Below, piece after piece: positions 21,001 to 27,285 of a stretch of DNA of 36,897 bases. The translations under genes were made by a program, and so were the position numbers. The notes under the pieces were generated by a model. That model ran no database searches, was not told the origin of the DNA, and saw nothing but the letters and a program-made list of their open reading frames with translations. Location of the stretch: positions 1-36,897 of the forward strand of contig JAJDZE010000034.1 of the NCBI GenBank assembly GCA_022824805.1, given 5' to 3'. Position 1 is the stretch's first letter, and the number at the start of each line of letters is the position of its first letter. Source of the DNA: Acidimicrobiia bacterium (lineage in GTDB: Bacteria > Actinomycetota > Acidimicrobiia > Acidimicrobiales > Poriferisodalaceae).

Positions 21001-21921
21001 GCCCTCGACGATGCACAGCTTCGCCGTGGTGCCGCCCATGTCGAAGCTGAGGGCTCGTTCGCAGTCGAGGCCGCGGGCGATCCCCGAGGCCAGCAGTGCG
21101 CCGCCTGCGGGTCCGCTCTCGATCAGTCGCACCGGGAAGCGCAGCGCTTCAGCGAGCGTCCCCAGCCCGCCGCCGGAGGTCATGAGGAACACCTCGCAGC
21201 CCAATCCCAGCGCTGCGAGCCGTGCATCGAGATCGGCCAAGTACTGCCTCACCAGCGGTGCGATGTAGGCGTTGGCGCACGCAGTGGAAAAGCGTTCGTA
21301 TTCCCGGATCTCCGGGCAGACCTCGCTGGAGACAGTGACGGTGGCCTCGGGCCAGCACTCGGCCAGGATCTCGGCGGTGCGCTCCTCATGGCGGGCATCG
21401 AGGTACGAATGCAGGTAGCCGACGGCCACGCTGGTCACGCCGTCGGTCGCCAATGATTCCGCTGCGGCCCGCACAGCGTTCTCGTCGAGTGGCAACAGCA
21501 CAGTGCCGTCGGCGGCGATCCGCTCGGGTATGCCAATACGGCGGTTGCGCGGCACCAGGGGCTCGGGCCGGCGCATGTACAGGTCGTACTGCTCGAACCG
21601 GTTCTCGTGGGCCATCTCGACCGAGTCGCGGATGCCCTGCGTGGTCAGCAGTGCCGTGCGCGCACCCCGACGCTCGATGAGGGCATTCGTGGCGAGGGTG
21701 GTGCCGTGGATGAACACGCCCACCTCTGCAGGCAAAACGCCTGCGGTACGCAGCACACGCTCGACACCGTCGAGCACGGCGTCGGCCGGCGCGTCGGTCG
21801 TCGTCAGCACCTTGGCGGTGTGCAGAACCGGCGCGCCGCCGCCTGTGCCGTCGACCTCCAGCGCGATGTCGGTGAACGTGCCGCCGATGTCGGCCGCCAG
21901 CCGAGCGCGTGCGCCTGCCAT
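18016..21921 (-). CDS. Fused hydantoinase A/B, 5-oxoprolinase-like (ATP-dependent amidohydrolase)
   Basis: A 1301-residue fusion of the HyuA-type ATP-binding half (about 1-720) and the HyuB half (about 750-1290). This is the organisation of 5-oxoprolinase, which hydrolyses 5-oxoproline to glutamate with ATP; relatives act on hydantoins, or carboxylate acetone or acetophenone. The A half shows ADIGGTFTDIAL (9-20), VFIHGTTLATNALIERRG and the second phosphate segment LSFDMGGTTAKLCI. The B half shows NRLISVTEEQARALVRAAF, SAGIFDPQGRMLAQ, GDIFLTNDPWKGTGH and GGQGKYRGGLGQ. In prokaryotes A and B are often separate genes, so the fusion favours 5-oxoprolinase, but substrate is unproven. The gene is divergent from ribH with 52 bp between the starts. 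TACGCT lies exactly six bases before the ATG and no ribosome binding site is seen. Confidence 0.92.
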   Translation of the reverse strand: MAGARARLAADIGGTFTDIALEVDGTGGGAPVLHTAKVLTTTDAPADAVLDGVERVLRTAGVLPAEVGVFIHGTTLATNALIERRGARTALLTTQGIRDSVEMAHENRFEQYDLYMRRPEPLVPRNRRIGIPERIAADGTVLLPLDENAVRAAAESLATDGVTSVAVGYLHSYLDARHEERTAEILAECWPEATVTVSSEVCPEIREYERFSTACANAYIAPLVRQYLADLDARLAALGLGCEVFLMTSGGGLGTLAEALRFPVRLIESGPAGGALLASGIARGLDCERALSFDMGGTTAKLCIVEGGHPRTSREFEVGREYRFLAGSGLPLRLPVIEMVEIGAGGGSIAGLDALGRITVGPASAGSEPGPAAYGRGGIEPTVTDADAVLGRLAPERFAGGTLTFDVDAAAKAVGTALAEPSGLQTTVSAIGICEVVDENMANAGRVHAADQGCDISRGTLIAFGGAAPLHAARVAAKLGIDDIVVPAGAGVGSAIGFLAAPVAHESVRTRHARVSELTAANLAGLLREMADESNAIVHAAAPGAETATHVRALMRYRGQGHEITVDVDAAALLADDIDRPSDAEVRSQLRIAFTKAYQQLYTRHIGNLEIEVLSWLLEVRTPQAPAISLRPTVANEPVASEETAIVTDTATGRAVPHAVFERGSLTEGAWLAGPALITEDQTTTLVPDGAVATVTAGGHLRLTGVSAPRRPRTHTELRDEAGRHGEPSAGPQSTAAADLDAVRLGVQWNRLISVTEEQARALVRAAFSTSTREAGDLSAGIFDPQGRMLAQSVTGTPGHVNSMAYSVLHFLDRYPASEMRPGDIFLTNDPWKGTGHLFDIVVVTPAFLRGELVALFACTSHVVDIGGAGFTIDSKEVYHEGLYLPILKFATDGMFDPNVVAIIEANVRDPVQVIGDIHSLAACNETGAARLISMMDEYAMTDLDELASHIITSSHRAMLDAIGELPSGTWNSTMRVDGMEQPIDIVCSLTAGPDGIDVDFDGTGPQSSWGINVPMAYTDAYTSFGVRCIIGPDIPNNTGSLDAVRVRAPEGCILHAPHPAAVNVRHVMGQLLPDAVFGCLSQVVPERVPAEGTSSLWNLLGTGMWAPDTGVGATNRSRTTVGRSGDDADRRKLERYILMSFHSGGAGARPQADGLSATAFPSGVRNMPVEVNEIGSPLVFWRKEFRRDSGGQGKYRGGLGQVIELENRQGRDFSISATYERTVYPARGRHGGGPGALGRLSLDDGTEVRSKGRSVIPGDRRLIVEFPGGGGYGDPAERSREAVTRDRQLEFTSPAPSPAQ

Positions 21922-21927
21922 CGGCCC

Positions 21928-21933
21928 AGCGTA
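21928..21933 (-). promoter_or_regulatory. Putative -10 box (TACGCT) for the fused hydantoinase gene, leaderless
   Basis: TACGCT on the minus strand, then six bases, then ATG at 21921. It is one of two back-to-back leaderless-type boxes in the 52-bp gap shared with ribH. Confidence 0.5.
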
Positions 21934-21961
21934 GGCGCGTCGTCGCGGAAGGCTGCGGGGC

Positions 21962-21967
21962 TACCGT
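21962..21967 (+). promoter_or_regulatory. Putative -10 box (TACCGT) for ribH, leaderless
   Basis: TACCGT followed by exactly six bases (GCAGGC) and the GTG start at 21974, with no ribosome binding site. The spacing matches that of the divergent hydantoinase promoter. Confidence 0.48.
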
Positions 21968-21973
21968 GCAGGC

Positions 21974-22471
21974 GTGGCGAGTGGCGACCAGCGTGGCGGC
22001 AGGCCGCCGGCGGGAGCCGGTGCGGGGCTGCGCGTCGGCATCGTGCGGGCGACCTGGAACCCCGAGATCGTGGACCGGTTGGCAGCCGGTGCCCGGCGAG
22101 GCCTCGAAGAGCTCGGCGTCGCTGAGACAACCGAGGTGACGGTGCCCGGTTGTTTCGAGATCCCTTTCGCGACACAGGTGCTCGCTCGCAGCGGGCAGGT
22201 CGATGCGGTCGTCGTGATCGGGGCCGTGATCCGCGGCGAGACAACCCACTACGAGCTGGTCAGCGAGGGCGCCGCGCAAGGCGTGATGGCCGTTCAGCTG
22301 GAGACGGGCATTCCGGTCGGCTTCGGCCTGGTCACGGTCGAGAACGCCGAACAGGCCGTAGCCCGCAGCGAGGGCGCCGGAGGCCACAACGTCGGTGAGG
22401 ACGCGGCCTGTGTGGCGGTGTCGATGGCCCTGCTGGCCCGCGACTCCGTTGCAGCCTCGCCTAGGGATTAA
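21974..22471 (+). CDS. ribH: 6,7-dimethyl-8-ribityllumazine synthase
   Basis: A 165-residue lumazine synthase that condenses the ribityl pyrimidine with 3,4-dihydroxybutanone 4-phosphate, the penultimate step of riboflavin synthesis; the family forms pentamers or 60-mers. Motifs present: aromatic stacking residue W in RATWNPEIVDRL, VPGCFEIPFA, the phosphate and catalytic loop GAVIRGETTHYELV with the general-base His, and the final Arg region EQAVARSEGAGGHNVGEDAA. It differs slightly from the common HFDYV and NKGxEAA versions, but the key residues are kept. The first 18 residues are a Gly/Arg/Ala-rich extension. No other rib gene is nearby, so riboflavin genes are split in this genome. The GTG start is supported by a -10 box six bases upstream. 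Confidence 0.9.
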   Translation: MASGDQRGGRPPAGAGAGLRVGIVRATWNPEIVDRLAAGARRGLEELGVAETTEVTVPGCFEIPFATQVLARSGQVDAVVVIGAVIRGETTHYELVSEGAAQGVMAVQLETGIPVGFGLVTVENAEQAVARSEGAGGHNVGEDAACVAVSMALLARDSVAASPRD

Positions 22472-22661
22472 GCACACTTCCCAGTTGCGTGCATCGGATG
22501 TTGAGGACAGATAGTTGTGCGCATTGCCGCATGTCGTCGCACCATGCCTGCCCGGCTCAGGGTCTGCCGCCGAATGGGCCGCGCGTGCGATTCGCATGAA
22601 GGCCCACTTCTCGGCACACTTCAAGGGAATGAGAGTACTCGGCTTGATTTTCGGCAGATTC

Positions 22662-22940
22662 TTAGCACACAACCCAAGGTGCGACGAGCAGCCAATACCA
22701 GAAAAAGAACTGCAGCGGTAGGCTGAGTATGCATAGGATGGTAGTGCTACGTGACTGTAGCCATCCGGCAAACGCTATCGATGAGAGCATACCGAATGTC
22801 GCAATCGACCAGCCGAGCACGGTGTTGGGTGAATCATAGATCTCATAACATTTCCAGTCCATGAGATCTACATAGCGAACGGAGAGAATTGCAACCAACA
22901 AAAGGTTGACTATCGGGACAAAGGCAGTCCATACACCCAT
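22662..22940 (-). CDS. Small hypothetical membrane protein (three predicted membrane segments)
   Basis: A 92-residue frame that I do not recognise. It is strongly hydrophobic with three plausible membrane spans: VWTAFVPIVNLLLVAILSV just after the start, LGWSIATFGMLSSIAFAGWL in the middle, and ILCILSLPLQFFFWYWLLVA near the end. A short polar loop between the first two contains DWKCYEIYD. Codon use is A/T-richer than in neighbours, matching the islet it sits in. The ATG at 22940 has no good ribosome binding site. A TTG at 22967 would add nine residues and has GAGG about ten bases upstream, so it may be the true start. The order (hydrophobic span, amphipathic loop, two spans) is unlikely by chance, but homology was not testable here. 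Confidence 0.45.
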   Translation of the reverse strand: MGVWTAFVPIVNLLLVAILSVRYVDLMDWKCYEIYDSPNTVLGWSIATFGMLSSIAFAGWLQSRSTTILCILSLPLQFFFWYWLLVAPWVVC

Positions 22941-23066
22941 TTTTTCGCGGGAGTCAAGCGAACGCAAGGGCGAATAACCTCATCCACGCAACTCATCAGG
23001 TGCATTGGCATGTTTCATTGCCAAAACAGGATGTCAACAGCCTCTCACTAGCCGCAACGTGTTCGC

Positions 23067-23094
23067 GCCCAAACAATGGGATTATTGTTTGGGC
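23067..23094. terminator. Perfect 11-bp hairpin, candidate terminator or element end
   Basis: GCCCAAACAAT, a 6-base loop, then ATTGTTTGGGC form an exact 11-bp inverted repeat. It lies about 105 bases beyond the stop of the minus-strand MDR gene, so it could end that transcript, although no U-run follows in either direction. Alternatively it is a leftover of a mobile element in this AT-richer islet. Confidence 0.4.
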
Positions 23095-23198
23095 CTCGAT
23101 ACCCTTCGAGGTCAGCAGGACTCGAAGAGCGTTCCTCATTCTGGCTCCCATGAACTCATGTGGGTGTTGGCCAATTGCCGCGGCATACGGCGCAAAAT

Positions 23199-24197
23199 CT
23201 ACACCGGGTACGCGCGGTCGGGGCGCATCCGCACGAGCACCTTGCCGACGGCTTCGCGTTCGTCGAGCAGACGGTAGGCCTCGGCGCTCTGCTCGAAGGG
23301 CAGCACCTGGCCGATGGGCGGCCTGACCGCGCCCGACGCGATCATGTCGAGCAGACGCTCGTGAATGCGGGCGGGGATCGACGGGTCCGCGGCGACGGCT
23401 TCGCCCCAGGCCGCGCCGACCAAGCTCACGTTGCGCAGCAGCAGCCGGTTCACCTTCACGGTGGGGATCTCGCCGGCGGCGAAGCCGACCACGACGAGCC
23501 GCCCGAAGCGTGCCAGCGCCCGGATCCCGTCGAGGAAGCGGTCTCCGCCCACCGGGTCGTAGGTCATGTCGACGCCCCGACCGCCGGTGAGCTCGCGCAC
23601 CTCGTCCTTCCAGGTGTCGCTGATGAGCACGATGTGATCGGCCCCTGCCGCCCGGGCGATCTCGCCCTTTGCCTCGGTGGAGACCAAGCCGATGACCGGC
23701 CCGGCGCCGACTCCCTTGGCCACCTGGATGCCCGAGGTGCCCACGCCGCCCGAGGCGCCCAGCACCAGCACCGACTCGCCCTCGCGCAGTCCCGCCCGAT
23801 CGATCATGCAGAACACGGCCGTCTGGTAGTTCATGACCAGCGCGGCGCCCTCCTCGAACGAGAGCTGGTCAGGCAATGCGAACAGGTCACGTGGCTTGGC
23901 GGCCACCACCTCGGCCAGGCAGCCGTTCGACCACACGCACACCCGATCGCCGGGCGCGTAACCCGAATCGGCTGGTGCCGAGCGCACCACGCCGGAGGCC
24001 TCGATCCCCGGGCGGAAGGGCGGGTCGGGGAGGTACTGGTAGAGGCCCTGGCTCTGGAGCAGGTCGGGGAACGACACGCCGCCGCAGACGATGTCGACGA
24101 TGACCGACGCGCCGCCTGCATCGGCGACCGGCTCGGGAGCGTCGACCACGGCGACGCCGGCTGGGCCTGTGAGGGACTGCACTTCCAATGCACGCAT
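23199..24197 (-). CDS. NADPH:quinone oxidoreductase-like MDR-family dehydrogenase
   Basis: A 332-residue zinc-independent medium-chain dehydrogenase/reductase of the quinone oxidoreductase type. The catalytic N-terminal half contains GGVSFPDLLQSQGLYQ and PPFRPGIEASGVV, typical of QOR, and lacks the zinc-ligand Cys/His set of alcohol dehydrogenases. The Rossmann half has VLVLGASGGVGTSGIQVAK, AAGADHIV and VDMTYDPVGGD. Substrates are likely quinones, enones or acyl-CoA-like compounds; the true one is unknown. The frame starts MRALEVQSLTGPAG, typical for the family. AACAGT plus six bases precedes the ATG, a weak leaderless-type layout. It is divergent from the amidohydrolase gene, with an inverted-repeat element in between. 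Confidence 0.9.
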   Translation of the reverse strand: MRALEVQSLTGPAGVAVVDAPEPVADAGGASVIVDIVCGGVSFPDLLQSQGLYQYLPDPPFRPGIEASGVVRSAPADSGYAPGDRVCVWSNGCLAEVVAAKPRDLFALPDQLSFEEGAALVMNYQTAVFCMIDRAGLREGESVLVLGASGGVGTSGIQVAKGVGAGPVIGLVSTEAKGEIARAAGADHIVLISDTWKDEVRELTGGRGVDMTYDPVGGDRFLDGIRALARFGRLVVVGFAAGEIPTVKVNRLLLRNVSLVGAAWGEAVAADPSIPARIHERLLDMIASGAVRPPIGQVLPFEQSAEAYRLLDEREAVGKVLVRMRPDRAYPV

Positions 24198-24267
24198 GGC
24201 GACACTGTTTCACACGAGGCGCGGACGGACACGGCGAATGCGAGACCACCGGTGCGGTGGCGCCGTG

Positions 24268-24389
24268 CCTGAGAGGCTTCGCCCATAGGCGAACCTTCTC
24301 GCTGTTGCACCTGTTGTTTCCCGCTCTTGTTCGCTGTCGCTCACGGGCCGCTCGGGCCACGGCTTCGCCTATCGGCTCAGCCTCTTGGG
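24268..24389. repeat. Imperfect inverted repeat (about 28-bp arms, 65-bp spacer), MITE-like or regulatory
   Basis: The left arm (24268-24295) and right arm (24361-24389) are complementary over most of their length, sharing the cores AGAGGCT and ATAGGCGAA in inverted order. The left arm can also fold alone (TTCGCC, CATA, GGCGAA). The element lies in the 287-bp divergent gap between the MDR and amidohydrolase genes and encodes nothing. It may be a small non-autonomous mobile repeat or a cruciform regulatory site. Confidence 0.5.
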
Positions 24390-24409
24390 AGTGCATGCGA
24401 GGCCGCTGG

Positions 24410-24415
24410 TACTGT
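24410..24415 (+). promoter_or_regulatory. Putative -10 box (TACTGT) for the amidohydrolase gene
   Basis: TACTGT would start a transcript near 24422. This gives a leader of about 60 bases that carries a good ribosome binding site, AGGGGAG at 24474-24480, four bases before the ATG at 24485. Confidence 0.35.
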
Positions 24416-24484
24416 TGAGGCCGCAGTCCGTCTGCGCTGGCGAGACCAAGCGCACGGATGCTCAAACAGAAGCAGGGGAGAGCG

Positions 24485-25627
24485 ATGCGGTACTACTCGT
24501 GTGACTCGCATGTGGTCGAGGCAGCCGAGATCTATGCGGGATTGACGGACAGGTTCGGCGATCGGGCGCCATTCATCAGCAAGGACTACGGCGACAAACC
24601 GGGCACTTGGCTCGTGCTCCCGGGCGGCATCCGCCCGGTGCCCGTCGGCCGGCTGGGCATCGCGGGCGCGAGCCTGTCCGACCCGGCCACCCACGCTCGC
24701 ATAGAGAAGGGCTACGACGGCTTCAACCCCGGCGTGATGGATCCGGCCGCGCGGCTCGACGAGCAGGTCCAGGACGGCATCGTCGGCGAGGTCATGTACC
24801 CGAGCCTGTCCATGTTCACGTTCGCGATTCCCGACGACGAGGTGCGCGACGCCGCCTTCCGCAACCACAACGACTGGGTGCTCGACTACTGCTCGGTGGA
24901 CCGCAACCGGCTCATCGGCGTCGGCTGCCTGCCCTTGCCCGACGTGGAGCGGGCCATTGCCGAGATCGACCGCTCGGCGCAGCTGGGCGTGCGCGGTTTC
25001 GCCATTCCCGCCCACATCGACCCTGCCAAGCCGTACTGCCACCCCGACTTCGACCCGTTCTGGGTCCGTGCCCAGGAATTCGGCGTGCCGCTCACCATGC
25101 ACATCTTCACCGGGTCGAGCCTCGAAGGCGGCATGCCCGAGCACTGGGGCACGCCCGGCGGTCACCTGAAGGGCTACACGCTGGCCCACACCACCATTGC
25201 CAACACGATGATCGATCTCATCTGCGGCGGCGTCGTGGAGCGCTTCCCGGAACTGCGGTTCGTCTGCGCCGAGTACGAGACCGGCTGGGTCGGCCACTTC
25301 AAGCAGCGGCTCGACCATGCGGCGTACCGCACGCCCTGGGAGGTGTCAGACGAGCTCACCATGAAGCCCTCGGAGTACTTCGACCGGAACTTCTGGGTCA
25401 CCTTCGAGGACGATGTGGAAGGCATTGCGACACGGCACTCGATCGGCGTCAGCAACCTGGTGTGGGGCAACGACTACCCGCACCACGATTCGATCTGGCC
25501 CAACTCGCGCCCGATCCTCGACGACATCCTCTCGGGCGTTCCTGACGACGAGAGGGAACAGATGGTCTGGAGCAACGTCCTCGAGCTCTACAACCTCGAC
25601 CCCGACAGCTTGCCCGCAGCCGCCTGA
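24485..25627 (+). CDS. Amidohydrolase-2 family metal-dependent hydrolase
   Basis: A 380-residue TIM-barrel hydrolase or decarboxylase of the amidohydrolase-related (ACMSD/gamma-resorcylate decarboxylase) family. The first metal motif is at the very N-terminus, D7 and H9 in YSCDSHVVE. The barrel continues through GCLPLPDVERAIAEIDR, a long central MHIFTGSS segment and CAEYETGWVGHF. The terminal Asp lies in WGNDYPHHDS, which is characteristic of this group. Members hydrolyse or decarboxylate aromatic and heterocyclic acids; the substrate is not evident. The start at 24485 follows a clear AGGGGAG ribosome binding site; a further ATG at 24458 lies before that site and is less likely. Together with the two hydrolases and the SDR downstream it could be part of a xenobiotic or aromatic degradation cluster. 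Confidence 0.88.
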   Translation: MRYYSCDSHVVEAAEIYAGLTDRFGDRAPFISKDYGDKPGTWLVLPGGIRPVPVGRLGIAGASLSDPATHARIEKGYDGFNPGVMDPAARLDEQVQDGIVGEVMYPSLSMFTFAIPDDEVRDAAFRNHNDWVLDYCSVDRNRLIGVGCLPLPDVERAIAEIDRSAQLGVRGFAIPAHIDPAKPYCHPDFDPFWVRAQEFGVPLTMHIFTGSSLEGGMPEHWGTPGGHLKGYTLAHTTIANTMIDLICGGVVERFPELRFVCAEYETGWVGHFKQRLDHAAYRTPWEVSDELTMKPSEYFDRNFWVTFEDDVEGIATRHSIGVSNLVWGNDYPHHDSIWPNSRPILDDILSGVPDDEREQMVWSNVLELYNLDPDSLPAAA

Positions 25628-25632
25628 GCGCT

Positions 25633-26481
25633 CTATGCCACGAGCGGCTCGAGGTGAGCGCGGATGGACTTCGCCACCCGTTCCCCGTTCTCCATCGGGC
25701 CGAAATGGCTGAGCTCGGCAAAGGCTTCGAGCCGGCCGTTGCCGAGCGCCTCGGCGATGGGCTGGGCCATCTGGGGAGGGATGTCGTTCCACTGCGCAGG
25801 CGAGTCGCCTCGAGCGACCACGGTCGGGCAGGTGATCGCGCCGAACGTGCTGTAGTCCATCGGGACGCCGGATTCGTAGATCCGCGCCTCGGTGTCGCCT
25901 GAGCACGACAGGCGCACGGCGTCGTCGCCTGAGGGATAGGTGCCCAGCTCCACGTACGCCCGTACTGCCTCGGGCTGGCAGAGCGAGAACGGCGGCTTCG
26001 ACATGAAGCGCTCGTACGCCTCATCGACAGTCGCGAACCGGATGCGCCGACGGCGCGACGCAACCACGAGCGCATGCTCGGAGTCGGGTCGCGGGAAGCC
26101 CTCAGGCACCAGCACCGGCTCGTAGAGGTACAGGCCCCGGTAGGTGCCGGGCTGGTGCATCTCGGCCATGAGCAAGCACGCGGCGCCGAGCGAGTGGCCT
26201 GCGGCCAGCACCGGCTCGCCGCCCAGCGCGTTGACCGCTGCGAGGACTTCGTCGGTGAACCGGTCCCGGTCCACCGACATGTCGTCGTGCTGTGGACGCG
26301 AGGCGCCGTGCCCCCGGAAGTCGAGTCCCCAGCATCGGAACGTGTCCTGCAGGTGCGGCACCACGGTGGCCCACATGCCGGCGTTGAGGCCGTTGCCATG
26401 GGTCATGAGCAGGGGCGTTCCGTGCCCGCCGAGATCATGGAGCACGGCGTGCTCACCGTCAGAGGTGGTCAGGCGCATCAT
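25633..26481 (-). CDS. Alpha/beta hydrolase, canonical Ser-Asp-His type
   Basis: A 282-residue alpha/beta-fold hydrolase with an intact triad: Ser97 in AAGHSLGAA, the acid D226 in VVARGDSPAQ and His259 in ELSHFGPME. The oxyanion region MTHGNGLNAGMW and the LDFRGHGASR strand are typical of esterases and C-C or epoxide hydrolases of the family. A cap domain is implied between about 125 and 215. It is convergent with the amidohydrolase (five bases between the stops) and divergent from a second alpha/beta hydrolase. There are two consecutive ATGs (26481 and 26478), and either may be used. TATCGT lies nine bases before 26481, with no ribosome binding site. The substrate is unknown. Confidence 0.88.
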   Translation of the reverse strand: MMRLTTSDGEHAVLHDLGGHGTPLLMTHGNGLNAGMWATVVPHLQDTFRCWGLDFRGHGASRPQHDDMSVDRDRFTDEVLAAVNALGGEPVLAAGHSLGAACLLMAEMHQPGTYRGLYLYEPVLVPEGFPRPDSEHALVVASRRRRIRFATVDEAYERFMSKPPFSLCQPEAVRAYVELGTYPSGDDAVRLSCSGDTEARIYESGVPMDYSTFGAITCPTVVARGDSPAQWNDIPPQMAQPIAEALGNGRLEAFAELSHFGPMENGERVAKSIRAHLEPLVA

Positions 26482-26490
26482 CGCCGCCGC

Positions 26491-26496
26491 ACGATA
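26491..26496 (-). promoter_or_regulatory. Putative -10 box (TATCGT) for the minus-strand alpha/beta hydrolase
   Basis: TATCGT on the minus strand lies nine bases before the ATG at 26481. It is within the small symmetric sequence GCACGATAGTGC in the 30-bp gap between two divergent hydrolase genes, so both starts may be controlled together. Confidence 0.4.
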
Positions 26497-26511
26497 GTGC
26501 AGACTCTCGCC

Positions 26512-27234
26512 ATGGCGAACTTCACACGCGGCTCCGTGGACATCCATTACGACGACTACGGCTCGGGCTTCCCCGTGCTGCTGATCGCTCCGGGCGGCAT
26601 GCGCTCGGCGGCGTCGTTCTGGGAGCACACCCCCTGGAACCCGATCACCCAGCTGTCCGACCGGTACCGGGTGATCGCGATGGACCAACGCAATGCAGGC
26701 CGCTCCACCGCTCCGGTCGCCGCCGACGACGGCTGGGCCACCTACACGGCCGACCAGCTTGCGCTCATGGACCATCTCGGCTGCGAGCAGTTTCACCTGG
26801 CGGGCATGTGCATCGGCGGCCCCTACATCATGGGACTGATCCAGGCGGCGCCCGAGCGGGTCGCGAGTGCCACGCTGTTCCAGACCATCGGGCTCGACGA
26901 GAACCGTCACGCCTTCTACGACATGTTCGACGACTGGGCGCAGGCGATCCGCGACGACCATCCCGAAGCCGATGACGCGGCCTGGACTCAGTTCCGCTCG
27001 AACATGTACGACGGCGACAGCTTCCTGTTCAACGTCGACCGGGACTTCGTCGCGACCGTCCAGACGCCGCTGCTGGTGCTGCTCGGCAGCGACCTGTACC
27101 ACCCCGAATCGTCGTCACGGATCGTCCATGACGCCGCTCCGAATTCCACGATGATCGAGGACTGGATGGAGGGCGACGCCCGGATTGCGGCGATGGACCA
27201 ATTCGCCGCGTTCCTCGCCGCACACACCCCCTGA
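26512..27234 (+). CDS. Alpha/beta hydrolase with Cys at the nucleophile position
   Basis: A 240-residue alpha/beta-fold protein. The nucleophile elbow is FHLAGMCIGGPYIMG, so position 100 is Cys instead of Ser, as in dienelactone hydrolases (GxCxGG). The acid D194 in LLGSDLYHP is present. The expected catalytic His, normally in a GH.. motif about 25 residues before the end, is missing; that region reads EDWMEGDARIAAMDQFAAF. H197 next to the acid is the only nearby candidate. The oxyanion segment IAPGGMRSAASFW and strand VIAMDQRNAGRS are normal. The protein may therefore be a slow or specialised hydrolase, a binding protein, or use a different base. Its start is 30 bp from that of the other hydrolase on the opposite strand. 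The ATG at 26512 follows CAGACT plus six bases. Confidence 0.85.
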   Translation: MANFTRGSVDIHYDDYGSGFPVLLIAPGGMRSAASFWEHTPWNPITQLSDRYRVIAMDQRNAGRSTAPVAADDGWATYTADQLALMDHLGCEQFHLAGMCIGGPYIMGLIQAAPERVASATLFQTIGLDENRHAFYDMFDDWAQAIRDDHPEADDAAWTQFRSNMYDGDSFLFNVDRDFVATVQTPLLVLLGSDLYHPESSSRIVHDAAPNSTMIEDWMEGDARIAAMDQFAAFLAAHTP

Positions 27235-27273
27235 GCTGACGACTCTGCCTGTTCCGCATCAGACGGGGCGCGT

Positions 27274-27279
27274 TAGCTT
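27274..27279 (+). promoter_or_regulatory. Putative -10 box (TAGCTT) for the SDR gene, leaderless
   Basis: TAGCTT is followed by exactly six bases (GCGCGC) and then the ATG at 27286. There is no ribosome binding site. Confidence 0.47.
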
Positions 27280-27285
27280 GCGCGC

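Larger units (their letters stand above)
22472..23198. other. Gene-poor, less GC-rich islet
   Basis: This 727-base stretch between ribH and the MDR gene is visibly richer in A and T than its surroundings, especially from about 22640 to 23180. It contains one convincing short membrane-protein frame (22662-22940) and one strong hairpin (23067-23094). The first 190 bases hold no frame I would defend and no obvious RNA gene. The composition shift and lack of recognisable genes suggest acquired or decaying DNA. Confidence 0.5.

Noticed and set aside
22515-22721. A 68-codon plus-strand frame just after ribH
   Set aside because: It overlaps the end of the opposite-strand membrane protein, has no ribosome binding site and no hydrophobic or domain pattern.
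22996-23151. A 51-codon minus-strand frame (starts MGARMRNALRVLL)
   Set aside because: It looks somewhat protein-like, but it spans the perfect 11-bp hairpin and lacks a ribosome binding site and recognisable family. I would not call it a gene without homology.
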